A stretch of DNA of 14,730 bases from DASQWP01 sp050697555 (GCA_050697555.1 JBOHAD010000059.1:1-14730), one strand, 5' to 3'; counted from the stretch's first letter, positions 1 to 7,813 are shown. The notes: generated from the letters alone by a model not told the origin. Numbers and translations are program-made.

Positions 1-653
1 GCGAGGCCGTCGGAAGGGTCGTCGCCGGCATCAGCCGCGCGGTCGACAGCCCCAAGCGCGAGGCGAAGAGCTCCGTCTCGCTCGACGGCGTTCGCATCAC
101 GCCCTCGCAGACCGGCGTCGCCGTCCGCCCTCGTGCGCTCCGCTCCGCCATCGTCAATCGCCTCGTCCGTCCGCAGACGAGCCGGGCCTTCGTCGTGCCC
201 ACGGAGTCCCTGAGGCCGAAGGTGACGACGAAGGAGCTCACCTCCCGGTACCGCTATTTCATCTCCGTCAGCCGAAACCGCAGGGTGCTGCGCCTCTTCG
301 TCGACCTCGAGCTGGCGAAGACGTACCGGGTCGGGATCGGCCGGGCGGGCTTCGAGACCGACGCCGGCCTCTACGAGATCGAGACCAAGGCGGCGAACCC
401 CGCCTGGTACGTGCCGAACAAGCCGTGGGCCGGCGATCTCGCGGGCAAGGTCATCGCGCCGGACGATCCCGAGAACCCGATCAAGGCGCGCTGGATGGGC
501 TTCTCGCGGGCGGTCGGAATCGGCATCCACGGCACGGCCGACGAAGCCTCGATCGGCACGGCCGCCTCGCACGGCTGCATCCGCATGACCGTCCGCGACG
601 TGATCGACCTGTACGAGCGCGCCCCGCTCCACACCCCGCTCTACATCGCCTAG
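1..653 (+). CDS. L,D-transpeptidase (YkuD family), 5' end outside window
   Basis: Peptidoglycan-remodelling enzyme that would act outside the membrane, forming 3-3 cross-links or attaching proteins to the wall. The reading frame is open from base 3, so the apparent GTG start at 195 is internal and the N-terminus lies outside the window. The first ~65 visible residues resemble the peptidoglycan-binding region (PG_binding_4-like) that precedes the catalytic domain in many actinobacterial members. The catalytic domain begins near base 255. Its signature is complete: IHGT with His at 528-530, then 15 residues later SHGCIRM with the nucleophile Cys at 576-578. It ends in the usual LYIA-type tail at a TAG. 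It converges with the cupin gene, with a 16-bp gap and no visible terminator. The family call is firm; the exact in vivo reaction is not shown by sequence. Confidence 0.93.
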   Translation, partial: EAVGRVVAGISRAVDSPKREAKSSVSLDGVRITPSQTGVAVRPRALRSAIVNRLVRPQTSRAFVVPTESLRPKVTTKELTSRYRYFISVSRNRRVLRLFVDLELAKTYRVGIGRAGFETDAGLYEIETKAANPAWYVPNKPWAGDLAGKVIAPDDPENPIKARWMGFSRAVGIGIHGTADEASIGTAASHGCIRMTVRDVIDLYERAPLHTPLYIA

Positions 654-669
654 CGAAACGCGCGGAGGT

Positions 670-1020
670 TCAACGGGCCGCCCGTCTGCGGCGGCCGTCG
701 AGCTCGGCGACGGAGGCCCAGAGCGCGACTGCCCGACCGCGACCGAGAGCCCGATACTGGATCGTCTCGGCGGAGTTGGCGTCGAGGGAGTCGCCCGTGC
801 GAAGCTCGTGGGCCTCCTCGTCGACCGTGACTCCGAGGACACCCTTCCGAACGTAGACGAAGACCTCATGGGCGCCGACGGGCACCGGGCACGGCCCGGC
901 GTCACCGGGATCGGAGACGACGAACGTGACCCGGAGCAGGAGGTCCTCGTGGGAGATCGTCTCGCGTTTCCCACCGCGTAGCCGGGCGGCGGAGCCGGTG
1001 AGCTCCGCCGCCCGGGCCAC
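670..1020 (-). CDS. Small cupin-fold protein
   Basis: 116-residue single-domain protein. Residues 25-105 read as a cupin_2-type beta barrel: a motif-1-like stretch (AHEVFVYVRKG, residues 50-60), then VDEEAHEL and GDSLDANSAETIQYR (77-90). The pattern resembles the C-terminal sensor cupin of XRE-cupin regulators, but no HTH is present. Only one His remains in motif 1 and none in motif 2, where the usual Pro-His pair is replaced, so metal binding is doubtful. The only in-frame start is GTG at 1020. It lies one codon (CGA) after the TGA of the transporter gene and in the same frame, with no Shine-Dalgarno, so translation probably depends on termination-reinitiation from the transporter gene. Function unknown; a ligand-sensing or accessory role is a guess. 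Confidence 0.75.
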   Translation of the reverse strand: MARAAELTGSAARLRGGKRETISHEDLLLRVTFVVSDPGDAGPCPVPVGAHEVFVYVRKGVLGVTVDEEAHELRTGDSLDANSAETIQYRALGRGRAVALWASVAELDGRRRRAAR

Positions 1021-1023
1021 TCG

Positions 1024-3345
1024 TCAGGGCCGGCCGGCCGTCGCGGCTGGGCGCTCGACGCCGACGGGGCGCTGCGCCTCGCCGTCGTGTGGCGACTCGA
1101 CGGTGAGGTTCGGGAGGATGCGGTCGAGCCAGCGCGGGATGTACCAGGCCTTCTCGCCCAGGATCGTCAGGAACGCCGGGACGAGCGTCATCCGCACGAT
1201 CAGTGCATCCGTGAGGATCGCGATCGCGAGCAGGATCCCGAACTCCTTCGAGATGCGCTCGGGCGTGAGGATGAAGGCCGCGAACACGGTGCCCATGATG
1301 AGCGCCGCGGCGACGACAACCCGCCCGATGGCCGCGATACCATGCTCGACCGCCGCTCGGGTCCTGAGACCGTGGACGTGCTCCTCCCGGATGCGGCTCA
1401 TCAGGAAGACCATGTAGTCCATCGAGAGCCCGAAGAGGATCGCAAACGCGATCGGGGGCACGAAGGTCTCGATCGGCCCCGTTCGGTCGAGGCCGGTGAG
1501 CCCGAGCAGATGGCCCTCCTGCACCACCAGCGTGAGGACGCCGAACCCGACGAACGCCGACAGGATGGTCGTGACCGCCGCCGTCAGCGAGATGACGATC
1601 GATCTGAAGGCCATGGCGAGCAAGATGAACGTGACGCCGATGACGTAGAGCAGGAAGAGCGGCAACCGCTCCATGATCCGGTCGGCGATGTCCGCGAACG
1701 CAGCCGTCAGGCCCGAGACGTAGGCAACCGAGTCGCCGCCCTGGGTCGCCGCCGGAACGACGTCGTCCCGCAGCCGGTCGACGAGCTCGCTCGTCTCCTC
1801 GGCCTGCGGCGCCGAGTCCGGCGTCACGAAGACGATCGCGACCGTCTCCTCGTCGTTGAGCTGCGGCTCCCGCGCGGAAGCCACCTCCTCGAGACCCTGG
1901 ACGCCGTCGTAGATTCGCTGCGGCGCCTCCGGGTCCGAGTTCACGTCGACGACAATCGGGATGGGGCTGTTGAAGCCGGCTCCGAAGCCCTCGGCGAGCA
2001 GGTCGTAGGCCCGCCGGGCAGTCTGCTCCGTCGGCTGCGTGCCCTGGTCCGACGCGCCGAGGCGGACGAGCAGGGAGGTCGAGGCGAGCGCGACGACGAC
2101 CAGGAGCGTGACCACGAACACCGCGCGGGCGTGACGCGTCACGAACCGCCCCCAGCGGGCGATGGGCGTCCGTTCGCGGGCTGCCTCGGCGTCGTCGATC
2201 GGGCGCAGGAAGGGCACCTTCAACCGGTCGACCTTGTGCCCGAGCAGGCGAAGCACCGCGATGAGCAGCGAGTTCGCGATCAGCACCGTGGTCAGGACGC
2301 CGAGCGCCGAGCCGATGCCGAGCTTGGTGATGAAGTCGAGGCCGAAAAAGGCCAGGCCGGTCACCGAGATCGCGACCGTCACGCCGGCGAAGAGCACGGC
2401 CCTGCCGGCGGAGGCACCGGCCTCGGCGGCGGCGTCCGCGGGAGAGAGCCCTTCGTGCAATAGCTGGCGGAAGCGCGTCACGATGAACAGCGAGTAGTCG
2501 ATGCCGACTCCGATGCCGATCATCGAAACGAGCAGCGGCGTGATCGTGTTGATGTCCGTTAGGCCGGCGAGGATGAACAGTAGGAAGAACGCGGTTGCGA
2601 CCGCTGTCAGGGCGAGGGCGATCGGGATCGCCGCCGCCGAGAAGGTGCGGAAGACGACTAGCAGCACGAGGAGCGCAGCGACCAGGCCGAGCAGCTCCTG
2701 CGTCCCCTGCTCGATGGGCGGAAACTCGGCGTCGCCGTTGAACTCGGCGGTCACGCCGGCCGGCTCGACCGTGTCGCGGACAGTGTCCTGTACGGCGACG
2801 ACGGCCTCGCGATCCTCCTCGTAGATGATTCGGTCGAACTGCGCCTCCGCGTACGCGATGCGCCCGTCGTCGGAGACCGTGTCCTCGCTGAACGGATCGC
2901 CGACGCTCTCGATGCCTGCCTCGTCCTCCGTCGGCTCGAACTCGGCGGTCTGCAGCTTCGCGATCGCCTCCTCGATCGCCGCCGTGCGCTCGGGTGTGTC
3001 GAGTGTCTCCCCTTCGGGGGCGGCGAACACGAGGTTGAGGACGCCGCCCTGCTCGGCCGCAAACTCGGACTCGATCAGGTCGGTCGCCCTCTGCGTGTCC
3101 GATCCCGGAATCTCGAACTCGTCCTTCAGATCGCCGCCGACCGTGCCGACCAGGACGACCAGCAGGGCGACGATGCCGATCCAGCCGAAGACGACGCGCC
3201 ACGGATGCGTGGCGCATGCTCGCGTCCAGCGCGACAGCGCCCCGGTCGAAAGGCGTTCGTGGGCTGCGCGCCGCTCCAACACAGACTCCCCGTCAGAGCG
3301 AGCGCTCGCACGATCGTCGTCGCGTCCTACGTTGTGCTCAGTCAT
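1024..3345 (-). CDS. MMPL/RND-superfamily transporter
   Basis: 773-residue inner-membrane exporter of the MMPL branch of the RND superfamily, probably proton-driven. It has the duplicated layout: TM1 (about 50-70), a large extracytoplasmic loop (71-212), five TM helices (about 215-370), a second half with TM at 406-427, loop (428-558) and TM helices (560-735). Each half carries the conserved transmembrane Asp-Tyr pair typical of MmpL proton relays: GIGVGIDYSLF (D283-Y284) and LFGLSMDYMVF (D643-Y644). The chosen start is ATG at 3345, because GAAGGGAAG lies just upstream; an upstream ATG at 3399 has no such support. Substrate is unknown; lipids, lipid-linked metabolites or drugs are exported by relatives. 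It is divergent from the two-component genes and followed by the cupin. Confidence 0.93.
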   Translation of the reverse strand: MTEHNVGRDDDRASARSDGESVLERRAAHERLSTGALSRWTRACATHPWRVVFGWIGIVALLVVLVGTVGGDLKDEFEIPGSDTQRATDLIESEFAAEQGGVLNLVFAAPEGETLDTPERTAAIEEAIAKLQTAEFEPTEDEAGIESVGDPFSEDTVSDDGRIAYAEAQFDRIIYEEDREAVVAVQDTVRDTVEPAGVTAEFNGDAEFPPIEQGTQELLGLVAALLVLLVVFRTFSAAAIPIALALTAVATAFFLLFILAGLTDINTITPLLVSMIGIGVGIDYSLFIVTRFRQLLHEGLSPADAAAEAGASAGRAVLFAGVTVAISVTGLAFFGLDFITKLGIGSALGVLTTVLIANSLLIAVLRLLGHKVDRLKVPFLRPIDDAEAARERTPIARWGRFVTRHARAVFVVTLLVVVALASTSLLVRLGASDQGTQPTEQTARRAYDLLAEGFGAGFNSPIPIVVDVNSDPEAPQRIYDGVQGLEEVASAREPQLNDEETVAIVFVTPDSAPQAEETSELVDRLRDDVVPAATQGGDSVAYVSGLTAAFADIADRIMERLPLFLLYVIGVTFILLAMAFRSIVISLTAAVTTILSAFVGFGVLTLVVQEGHLLGLTGLDRTGPIETFVPPIAFAILFGLSMDYMVFLMSRIREEHVHGLRTRAAVEHGIAAIGRVVVAAALIMGTVFAAFILTPERISKEFGILLAIAILTDALIVRMTLVPAFLTILGEKAWYIPRWLDRILPNLTVESPHDGEAQRPVGVERPAATAGRP

Positions 3346-3665
3346 GCGTGCTTCCCTTCTTCGCAGCCGGTTTCCACTGCAGACCAGGTGAGGTCCCAAA
3401 ACTCATCGGCCTCCCACCGCGGGAGGCGCCAAGCGGGGCCGACGCCTTCGAGCGCTTCAGTGGTGACACCGGGTTTCTCCTTCGGACGGTTCGTGACTTG
3501 CAGGCCCGAGGCTGGCAGCGGCGCCGCTCGAGCGCAGTGGGGCGGCCAGGCGTATCGGGGTGCGGTTTCCCGAACCCGGTCTTGCGAGTCAGGCGCTCGC
3601 GTCGCGGCGCTCCTCGGGCGGCCGTGGGCGGCGAGCCACGGGGCTGGGGCTATCGTCCGCAGAAG
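3346..3665. other. Divergent intergenic region (transporter / sensor kinase)
   Basis: 320 bp separate the transporter start from the kinase start, long for this compact window. Frames open across it on both strands are low-complexity Arg/Ala/Ser-rich shadows without family resemblance. It should hold both promoters. TATCGT at 3651-3656, about 10 bp before the kinase ATG, could be a -10 element giving a very short leader, but no convincing -35 is visible. A short inverted repeat (listed separately) lies about 65 bp upstream of the transporter start. Confidence 0.5.
3409..3427. promoter_or_regulatory. Inverted repeat upstream of transporter gene
   Basis: GCCTCCC, 5-nt spacer ACCGC, then GGGAGGC: a perfect 7-bp inverted repeat in the divergent region, 64-82 bp before the transporter ATG. 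It could be a repressor or response-regulator operator or a 5'-UTR hairpin. In DNA this GC-rich a 7-bp repeat can arise by chance, and no second copy was seen nearby. Confidence 0.25.
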
Positions 3666-4799
3666 ATGAAGGAGCGACTGAGCCCCACTCTCAAGGCGGT
3701 GAGCGACGCGGTCCTCGCGGTCGCGGCAGAGCTGTCGGTCGACGAGGTTCTGCAGCGGCTCGTCGACAGCGCGCGCGAGCTCGCCGGAGCGCGGTATGCG
3801 GCACTCGGGTTGCCTGACGGGGACGGTGGGTTCCGCAGGTTCCTCACCTCGGGGATGAACGACCGGTTGATCGCCTCGCTCGGTCCGCTGCCGCGCCAGC
3901 ACGGCGTGCTCGGCGCCATGCTCGACACCCGGTCGCCCTACCGCACAGGCGACATCCACGATCACCCACGCTTCCGCGGTTGGTGGCCGGCCGCGCACCC
4001 GGACATGCGCTCTTTCCTCGGTGTCCCGATCGTGGCGCCGTCGGGCGTGATCGGGGCGTTCTACCTCACCGAGAAGCTCGACGCGCCCGACTTCAGCGAT
4101 GAGGACGAGGAGCTGATCGGGCTGCTCGCCGCCCACGCGGCGATCGCGATCGCGAACGCACGCCTGCACGAGCAGACCCGCGAGCTCTCGATCGTCGCCG
4201 AGCGAAACCGGTTGGCTCTCGACCTCCACGACGCCGTCAGCCAAAAGCTGTTCGGGCTCGTGCTGAACGCCGAGGCCGCGGGGACGCTGCTGGAGCGCGA
4301 TCCCGCCGCGGCGCGCGGCCGGGTGACGAAGCTGCAGGCGCTGGCGCAGGAGGCGCTCGAGGAGCTGCGCTCGCTCGTCTTCGAGCTGCGCCCGGCCGAC
4401 CTCGAGAAGGACGGCCTGGGCGGCGCGCTGCGCAAGCATGTCGAGCTGCTGCGCCGGGTCGGCCAGCTCGAGATCGAGCTCGTCGTCGGTGACGACCTTC
4501 CTGCCGACGCGGTGCGTGACCGCGAGGTTCTTCGCATCGCCCAGGAGGCCCTCCAGAACGCGCTCAAGCACGCACAGGCGCGGCGCGTGGCGGTGACGCT
4601 CCGCACCGAAGACGGTGGGCTGCTGCTCGAGGTCGCGGACGACGGCGTTGGCTTCGACCCGACCGCGCGTGGGATCCGGTCACGCCGGCTCGGGCTGACG
4701 TCCATGGAGGAGCGAGCCCAACGGCTGGGTGGCACGCTCGAGCTCACCTCGGCGCCCGGCGCGGGTACGACCGTGCGGCTGGAGATCCGCCGTGGCTGA
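3666..4799 (+). CDS. GAF-domain sensor histidine kinase (NarL/LiaS-type)
   Basis: 377-residue cytosolic histidine kinase with no transmembrane segment. A GAF sensor domain covers about residues 22-168. It is followed by a HisKA_3 dimerisation/phosphoacceptor domain with ERNRLALDLHDAVSQKL (His188 is the expected phosphorylation site) and a HATPase_c domain with N-box EALQNALKHA (294-303), G1 box ADDGVGFDP (324-332) and the G2-like GTT near 367-369. The ATG at 3666 is chosen because it directly precedes the GAF-linked helix; the frame is open upstream to 3216, but that part is low-complexity and overlaps the divergent gene. No strong Shine-Dalgarno is present (only AGAAG abutting the ATG), so a short or absent leader is possible. 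The partner regulator overlaps its 3' end. The signal is unknown; GAF domains in such kinases bind small ligands or haem. Confidence 0.93.
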   Translation: MKERLSPTLKAVSDAVLAVAAELSVDEVLQRLVDSARELAGARYAALGLPDGDGGFRRFLTSGMNDRLIASLGPLPRQHGVLGAMLDTRSPYRTGDIHDHPRFRGWWPAAHPDMRSFLGVPIVAPSGVIGAFYLTEKLDAPDFSDEDEELIGLLAAHAAIAIANARLHEQTRELSIVAERNRLALDLHDAVSQKLFGLVLNAEAAGTLLERDPAAARGRVTKLQALAQEALEELRSLVFELRPADLEKDGLGGALRKHVELLRRVGQLEIELVVGDDLPADAVRDREVLRIAQEALQNALKHAQARRVAVTLRTEDGGLLLEVADDGVGFDPTARGIRSRRLGLTSMEERAQRLGGTLELTSAPGAGTTVRLEIRRG

Positions 4800-5442
4800 G
4801 CCGATCCGCGTGCTCGTCGTCGACGACCACGCGATGGTCCGGGAGGGGTTGCGAGCGTTCCTCGAGCTGCAGGAGGGGATCGAGGTAGCGGGCGAGGCCG
4901 AGGACGGCCAGGAGGCGCTGGAGCAGGCGACGCGTCTGGGCCCGGATGTGATCCTGATGGACCTGGTGATGCCTCGGTTGGACGGAGTCGCGGCCATGCG
5001 CATGCTGCACGAGCACGTTCCGGAGGCGCGCGTGATCGTTCTGACGAGCTTCCTCGACGACGACAAGCTCCTGCCGGCCCTGCGGGCGGGCGCAGCCGGC
5101 TACCTGCTCAAGAACGCCCGGCCGCAGGAGCTCGCTCGGGCCGTGCGGGCGGCGCACGCCGGCGAGGCGCTGCTCGACCCGGTGGTCGCCGCGCGGCTCG
5201 TCGAGACGCTAGCGGCAGACGGCTACGAGGAGCCGCTCGACCGGCTCACGGCCCGGGAGCACGAGGTACTGGTGCTGATTGGGAACGGGTTCCCTAACAA
5301 GCGCATCGCGCAGGAGCTCGGGCTGTCCGAGAAGACGGTCAAGACTCACGTCGGCCATGTGCTCGCCAAGCTCGGCGTCGACGACCGCACTCAAGCGGCT
5401 GTCCTTGCGGTTCGCGCCGGGCTCGTCGGCCCAGGGTCCTAG
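4792..5442 (+). CDS. NarL/LuxR-family response regulator
   Basis: 216-residue transcription factor. The receiver domain (about 5-120) has acidic pair D11-D12, phosphoacceptor D57 in ILMDLVMP, T85 and K107. The LuxR-type HTH (151-208) has LTAREHEVL and SEKTVKTHVGHVLAKLGV, the standard recognition region. The start is GTG at 4792, which places the first beta strand (IRVLVVDDH) correctly. It overlaps the kinase stop by 8 bp, so the two proteins are translationally coupled and almost certainly a cognate pair. It resembles LiaR/DegU-like regulators. Target genes are not shown; the divergently transcribed transporter is the nearest candidate. Confidence 0.95.
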   Translation: MAEPIRVLVVDDHAMVREGLRAFLELQEGIEVAGEAEDGQEALEQATRLGPDVILMDLVMPRLDGVAAMRMLHEHVPEARVIVLTSFLDDDKLLPALRAGAAGYLLKNARPQELARAVRAAHAGEALLDPVVAARLVETLAADGYEEPLDRLTAREHEVLVLIGNGFPNKRIAQELGLSEKTVKTHVGHVLAKLGVDDRTQAAVLAVRAGLVGPGS

Positions 5443-5514
5443 GACCAATTGCCGCTGGTGGCCGGGACTCGGCCGCTCCTACGGTGGAACGTACATCGAC
5501 CAAGGAGGGCTCTC

Positions 5515-5859
5515 ATGGGCGAGCCACGGACAGCGAGCGAGCAGATCACGGCGGAGGTCACTTCGTGGCCGGGAGTGGAGGCGGGCCTCGGCGACCGCAG
5601 CGAGTTCGCCTTCGCGGTCGGCCGTAGGGAGCTCGGCCACCTGCACGGGGACCACGTCGCCCACTTCGGCTTCCCCAAGGACGTTTGGGCCGACCTGTTC
5701 GACCAGGGCCGGATCGACTACCACCCCGTCTTCCCCGGCAGGCCGGGCTTCGCGGCGCGCAGGATCGAGAACGAGACAGACGTCCACGACGTAATCGAGC
5801 TGCTGCGGCTCAACTACGACCGGGTGGTCGCCCGCCACGGCGTGCCGGCAGAGGCTTGA
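5515..5859 (+). CDS. DUF5519 'luciferase domain' family protein
   Basis: 114-residue cytosolic protein of the DUF5519 family, often annotated as luciferase family or luciferase domain without evidence of light production. Family-like blocks are GRRELGHLHGDHVAHFGFPK (36-55), the Trp/Leu-Phe helix and GRIDYHPVFPGRPGF (65-79), and the C-terminal DVIELLRLNYDR. The ATG at 5515 is preceded by an excellent Shine-Dalgarno, AAGGAGGG at 5502-5509, which rules out the ATG-less extension to 5449. It begins a plus-strand operon: the next gene starts 3 bp after its stop. It is 72 bp downstream of the response regulator, so it may have its own promoter, but none is clear. Biochemical role unknown. Confidence 0.8.
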   Translation: MGEPRTASEQITAEVTSWPGVEAGLGDRSEFAFAVGRRELGHLHGDHVAHFGFPKDVWADLFDQGRIDYHPVFPGRPGFAARRIENETDVHDVIELLRLNYDRVVARHGVPAEA

Positions 5860-5862
5860 GGC

Positions 5863-6537
5863 GTGCAAGGGATCGTCACCGGCGGGTCGCGCGGCCTCGG
5901 GCTTGCGCTGACGCGTGTCCTCGTCGAGCGGGGCTGGCGGGTGGTCGTGGACGCGCGCGACGCCCACGCGCTCGAGCGCGCCGTCGCCGGCCTCGACGGC
6001 GTCGTGGCGCTCGAGGGCGATGTCGCCGATTCCGAGCACCGCCGCCGCCTGGTCGAAGCCGCCGGCGAGCCGATCGATCTGCTCGTCAACAACGCGAGCT
6101 TGCTTGGTCCGGCTCCGCTTCCGGCGCTGGCCGACTATCCGCTCGAGGAGCTGCGCCGGGTCTACGAGGTCAACGTCTTCGCCCCGCTCGCTCTCCTCCA
6201 GCTCGCACTCCCTCACTTCGGCGTCGGCGCGCGGATCGTGAGCGTCAGCTCCGACGCCGCGGTCGAAGCCTACGAAGGCTGGGGCGGCTACGGGTCTTCG
6301 AAGGCAGCGCTCGCGCAGATGACTGCCGTGCTCGGCGCCGAGAACCCAGACCTCCATGCCTACGTGGTCGACCCCGGCGACATGCGCACGCAGATGCAGC
6401 AGGAGGCGTTCCCGGGCGAGGACATCTCCGACCGGCCGCCGCCAGAGGAGAGCGTCCCCGGCCTGCTGGCCCTGATCGAGGGCGAGCTGCCGAGCGGGCT
6501 CTACCGCGCTCGCGAGCTCGTCGAGACCCCGGCGTGA
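5863..6537 (+). CDS. Short-chain dehydrogenase/reductase (SDR)
   Basis: 224-residue NAD(P)-dependent oxidoreductase with a Rossmann fold. The cofactor motif TGGSRGLG sits almost at the N-terminus (6-13), NNAS at 76-79 and the structural Asn at 104. The catalytic Ser is near 130 and Tyr143 and Lys147 are in YGSSK, so the active-site tetrad is intact. PGDMRT (171-176) matches the family's PG motif after the catalytic helix. The start is GTG at 5863, three bases after the previous stop; no longer start is possible without losing the operon geometry. Its TGA overlaps the next gene by 4 bp (GTGA), so it is translationally coupled to the QueA-like gene. Substrate unknown; coupling to the QueA-like protein suggests a shared pathway. 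Confidence 0.92.
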   Translation: MQGIVTGGSRGLGLALTRVLVERGWRVVVDARDAHALERAVAGLDGVVALEGDVADSEHRRRLVEAAGEPIDLLVNNASLLGPAPLPALADYPLEELRRVYEVNVFAPLALLQLALPHFGVGARIVSVSSDAAVEAYEGWGGYGSSKAALAQMTAVLGAENPDLHAYVVDPGDMRTQMQQEAFPGEDISDRPPPEESVPGLLALIEGELPSGLYRARELVETPA

Positions 6538-7592
6538 GCGCGCTCGCCTTCGACCTGCCGGCCCGCCTCGAGGCGCATGAGCCGCCCGAGGCCCGGGGAC
6601 GAAGCCGCGACGGCGTCCGTCTGCTGGTCACCGGCCGCGCCGACGGCACCATCGTCCACGGCCGCTTCTCCGACCTGCCCCGGTTCCTCGCTCCGGGCGA
6701 CCTGATCGTCCTCAACACGTCCGCCACTCTGCCCGCTTCCCTCCCTGCGACGCGGGCGGACGGGGCCGCACTCGAGCTTCGGCTCTCGACGCCGGCGAGA
6801 GGACGAGACCACGACCGCTTCTGGATCGTGGAGCTGCGCTCCGGCGACGAGCCCTTCGGCGCGGTCGAGGTCGATGAGCGGCTGGCGCTTCCCGCCGGCG
6901 CGTCGGCCCGGATTCTCGCGCCCTACGCAGGCGTGCGGCTCTGGCTCGTGCGGCTCGAGCTGCCCCAGCCGCTCGGGGCCTACCTCGGCGAGCACGGGCA
7001 ACCGATCCGCTACGGCTACGTGCCGCGTCGCTGGCCCCTGTCGACCTACCAGAACGTGTACGCCGCCGAACCCGGCAGCGCCGAGATGGCGAGCGCCGGC
7101 CGCCCGTTCACGGCCGAGCTGATCACCCGGCTCGTCACAGGCGGCGTCCTCGTCGCGCCGCTCACGCTGCACAGCGGCGTCTCCTCGCAGGAGCGCCACG
7201 AGCACCCCTACCCCGAGCGCTACCGGGTCCCCGAGCACACGGCCAGGCTGATCAACGCCGTCCACACCTGGGGCGGACGGGTGATCGCCACCGGGACGAC
7301 CGTCGTTCGCGCCCTCGAGACGGTCGCTCGGCTGGACGGTGCTGTGGCCGCCGGCGAGGGCTGGACGAACCTTGTCGTGACGCCCGAGCGGGGCTTGTGG
7401 ACGATCGACGGTCTGCTCACCGGCCTGCACGAGGCGGAGTCGTCACACCTCGACCTCCTGCGCGCGGCCGCCGGCGAGGAGCTGCTCGCCCGGAGCTACC
7501 AGGAGGCCGTCGCGCACGGCTACCGCTGGCACGAATTCGGCGACAGCCAGCTCATCCTCGGAGTGAACGAGCGTTCCGGACGGACGCCGTGA
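6534..7592 (+). CDS. QueA-like S-adenosylmethionine ribosyltransferase-isomerase homologue, divergent motifs
   Basis: 352 residues, the normal QueA length (E. coli QueA is 356). QueA transfers and isomerises the ribosyl group of SAM onto 7-aminomethyl-7-deazaguanine in tRNA to make epoxyqueuosine. The family framework is clear: FDLP (6-9), PGDLIVLN (54-61), YQNVYA (172-177), GGRVIATGTTVVRALE (247-262), DGLLTGLHEAESSHLDLL (292-309) and FGDSQLIL (335-342). Three signature blocks are changed: N(D/N)TRVIPARL reads NTSATLPASL, PTAGLHF reads ASAGRPF, and LHVGxGTF reads LHSGVSSQ with a shorter following loop. It therefore may not perform canonical queuosine synthesis; no tgt, queC/D/E/F or queG lies in the window. 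The GTG start at 6534 overlaps the SDR stop. A family call is safe, the substrate is not. Confidence 0.85.
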   Translation: MSALAFDLPARLEAHEPPEARGRSRDGVRLLVTGRADGTIVHGRFSDLPRFLAPGDLIVLNTSATLPASLPATRADGAALELRLSTPARGRDHDRFWIVELRSGDEPFGAVEVDERLALPAGASARILAPYAGVRLWLVRLELPQPLGAYLGEHGQPIRYGYVPRRWPLSTYQNVYAAEPGSAEMASAGRPFTAELITRLVTGGVLVAPLTLHSGVSSQERHEHPYPERYRVPEHTARLINAVHTWGGRVIATGTTVVRALETVARLDGAVAAGEGWTNLVVTPERGLWTIDGLLTGLHEAESSHLDLLRAAAGEELLARSYQEAVAHGYRWHEFGDSQLILGVNERSGRTP

Positions 7593-7781
7593 TCTCCAGG
7601 GTCGCCAACGGTGCTCGTCGCCGGCAAGACCCCCGCCGGCGTTCGCGGAGGTGACGACCTCGTGGCGAGAGCCATGCCCTCGGCCAACGTCGAGTGGGTC
7701 GAGGGCGGCCGTCTCATCGACCCGCCCCCAGCCGTGCTCGGCTTCGTCGACGAGGTGCTCCATCGACGGTCGCGACCGTGA
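7593..7781 (+). pseudogene. Decayed C-terminal tail of an alpha/beta hydrolase
   Basis: Immediately after the queA-like TGA, and in the same frame, about 62 codons read as the last third of an alpha/beta hydrolase: SPTVLVAG (strand beta-7), a helix, then MPSANVEWVEGGRLIDPPPA (7674-7733) and VLGFVDEVL up to the TGA at 7779. In active relatives the beta-7 strand is followed by GxxD with the catalytic Asp, and the loop is GGHLIDP with the catalytic His. Here the Asp region reads AGKTPAG and the His position is Arg. No N-terminal half with a nucleophile elbow exists upstream, where the queA-like gene occupies the DNA. I read this as the remnant of a third gene of the operon after a deletion. Confidence 0.6.
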
Positions 7782-7807
7782 CCGCGCGACCTCCTTGACC
7801 TGATACT
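7778..7807 (+). promoter_or_regulatory. Putative promoter for leaderless winged-helix gene
   Basis: GTGACC at 7778-7783 (TGAC core of a -35), 18-bp spacer, then GATACT at 7802-7807 as a -10. A transcript would begin about 6-7 nt downstream, at or next to the ATG at 7814. The absence of any Shine-Dalgarno before that ATG fits a leaderless mRNA, common in Actinobacteria. Confidence 0.45.
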
Positions 7808-7813
7808 GCGTAC

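Noticed and set aside
902..3217. 771-codon open frame antisense-frame to the transporter, on the same strand
   Set aside because: Arg/Gly/Ala-rich low-complexity translation with no family match. It is a GC-rich shadow of the MMPL gene, whose frame has clear motifs and TM helices.
3342..4571. 409-codon minus-strand frame over the histidine kinase
   Set aside because: Complement of a strongly supported kinase frame; the translation has no domain logic.
5486..5510. GGAAC at 5486-5490 as an ECF sigma -35 element for the DUF5519 gene
   Set aside because: A correctly spaced -10 would fall on the Shine-Dalgarno at 5502-5509, and no CGT-type -10 is present there.
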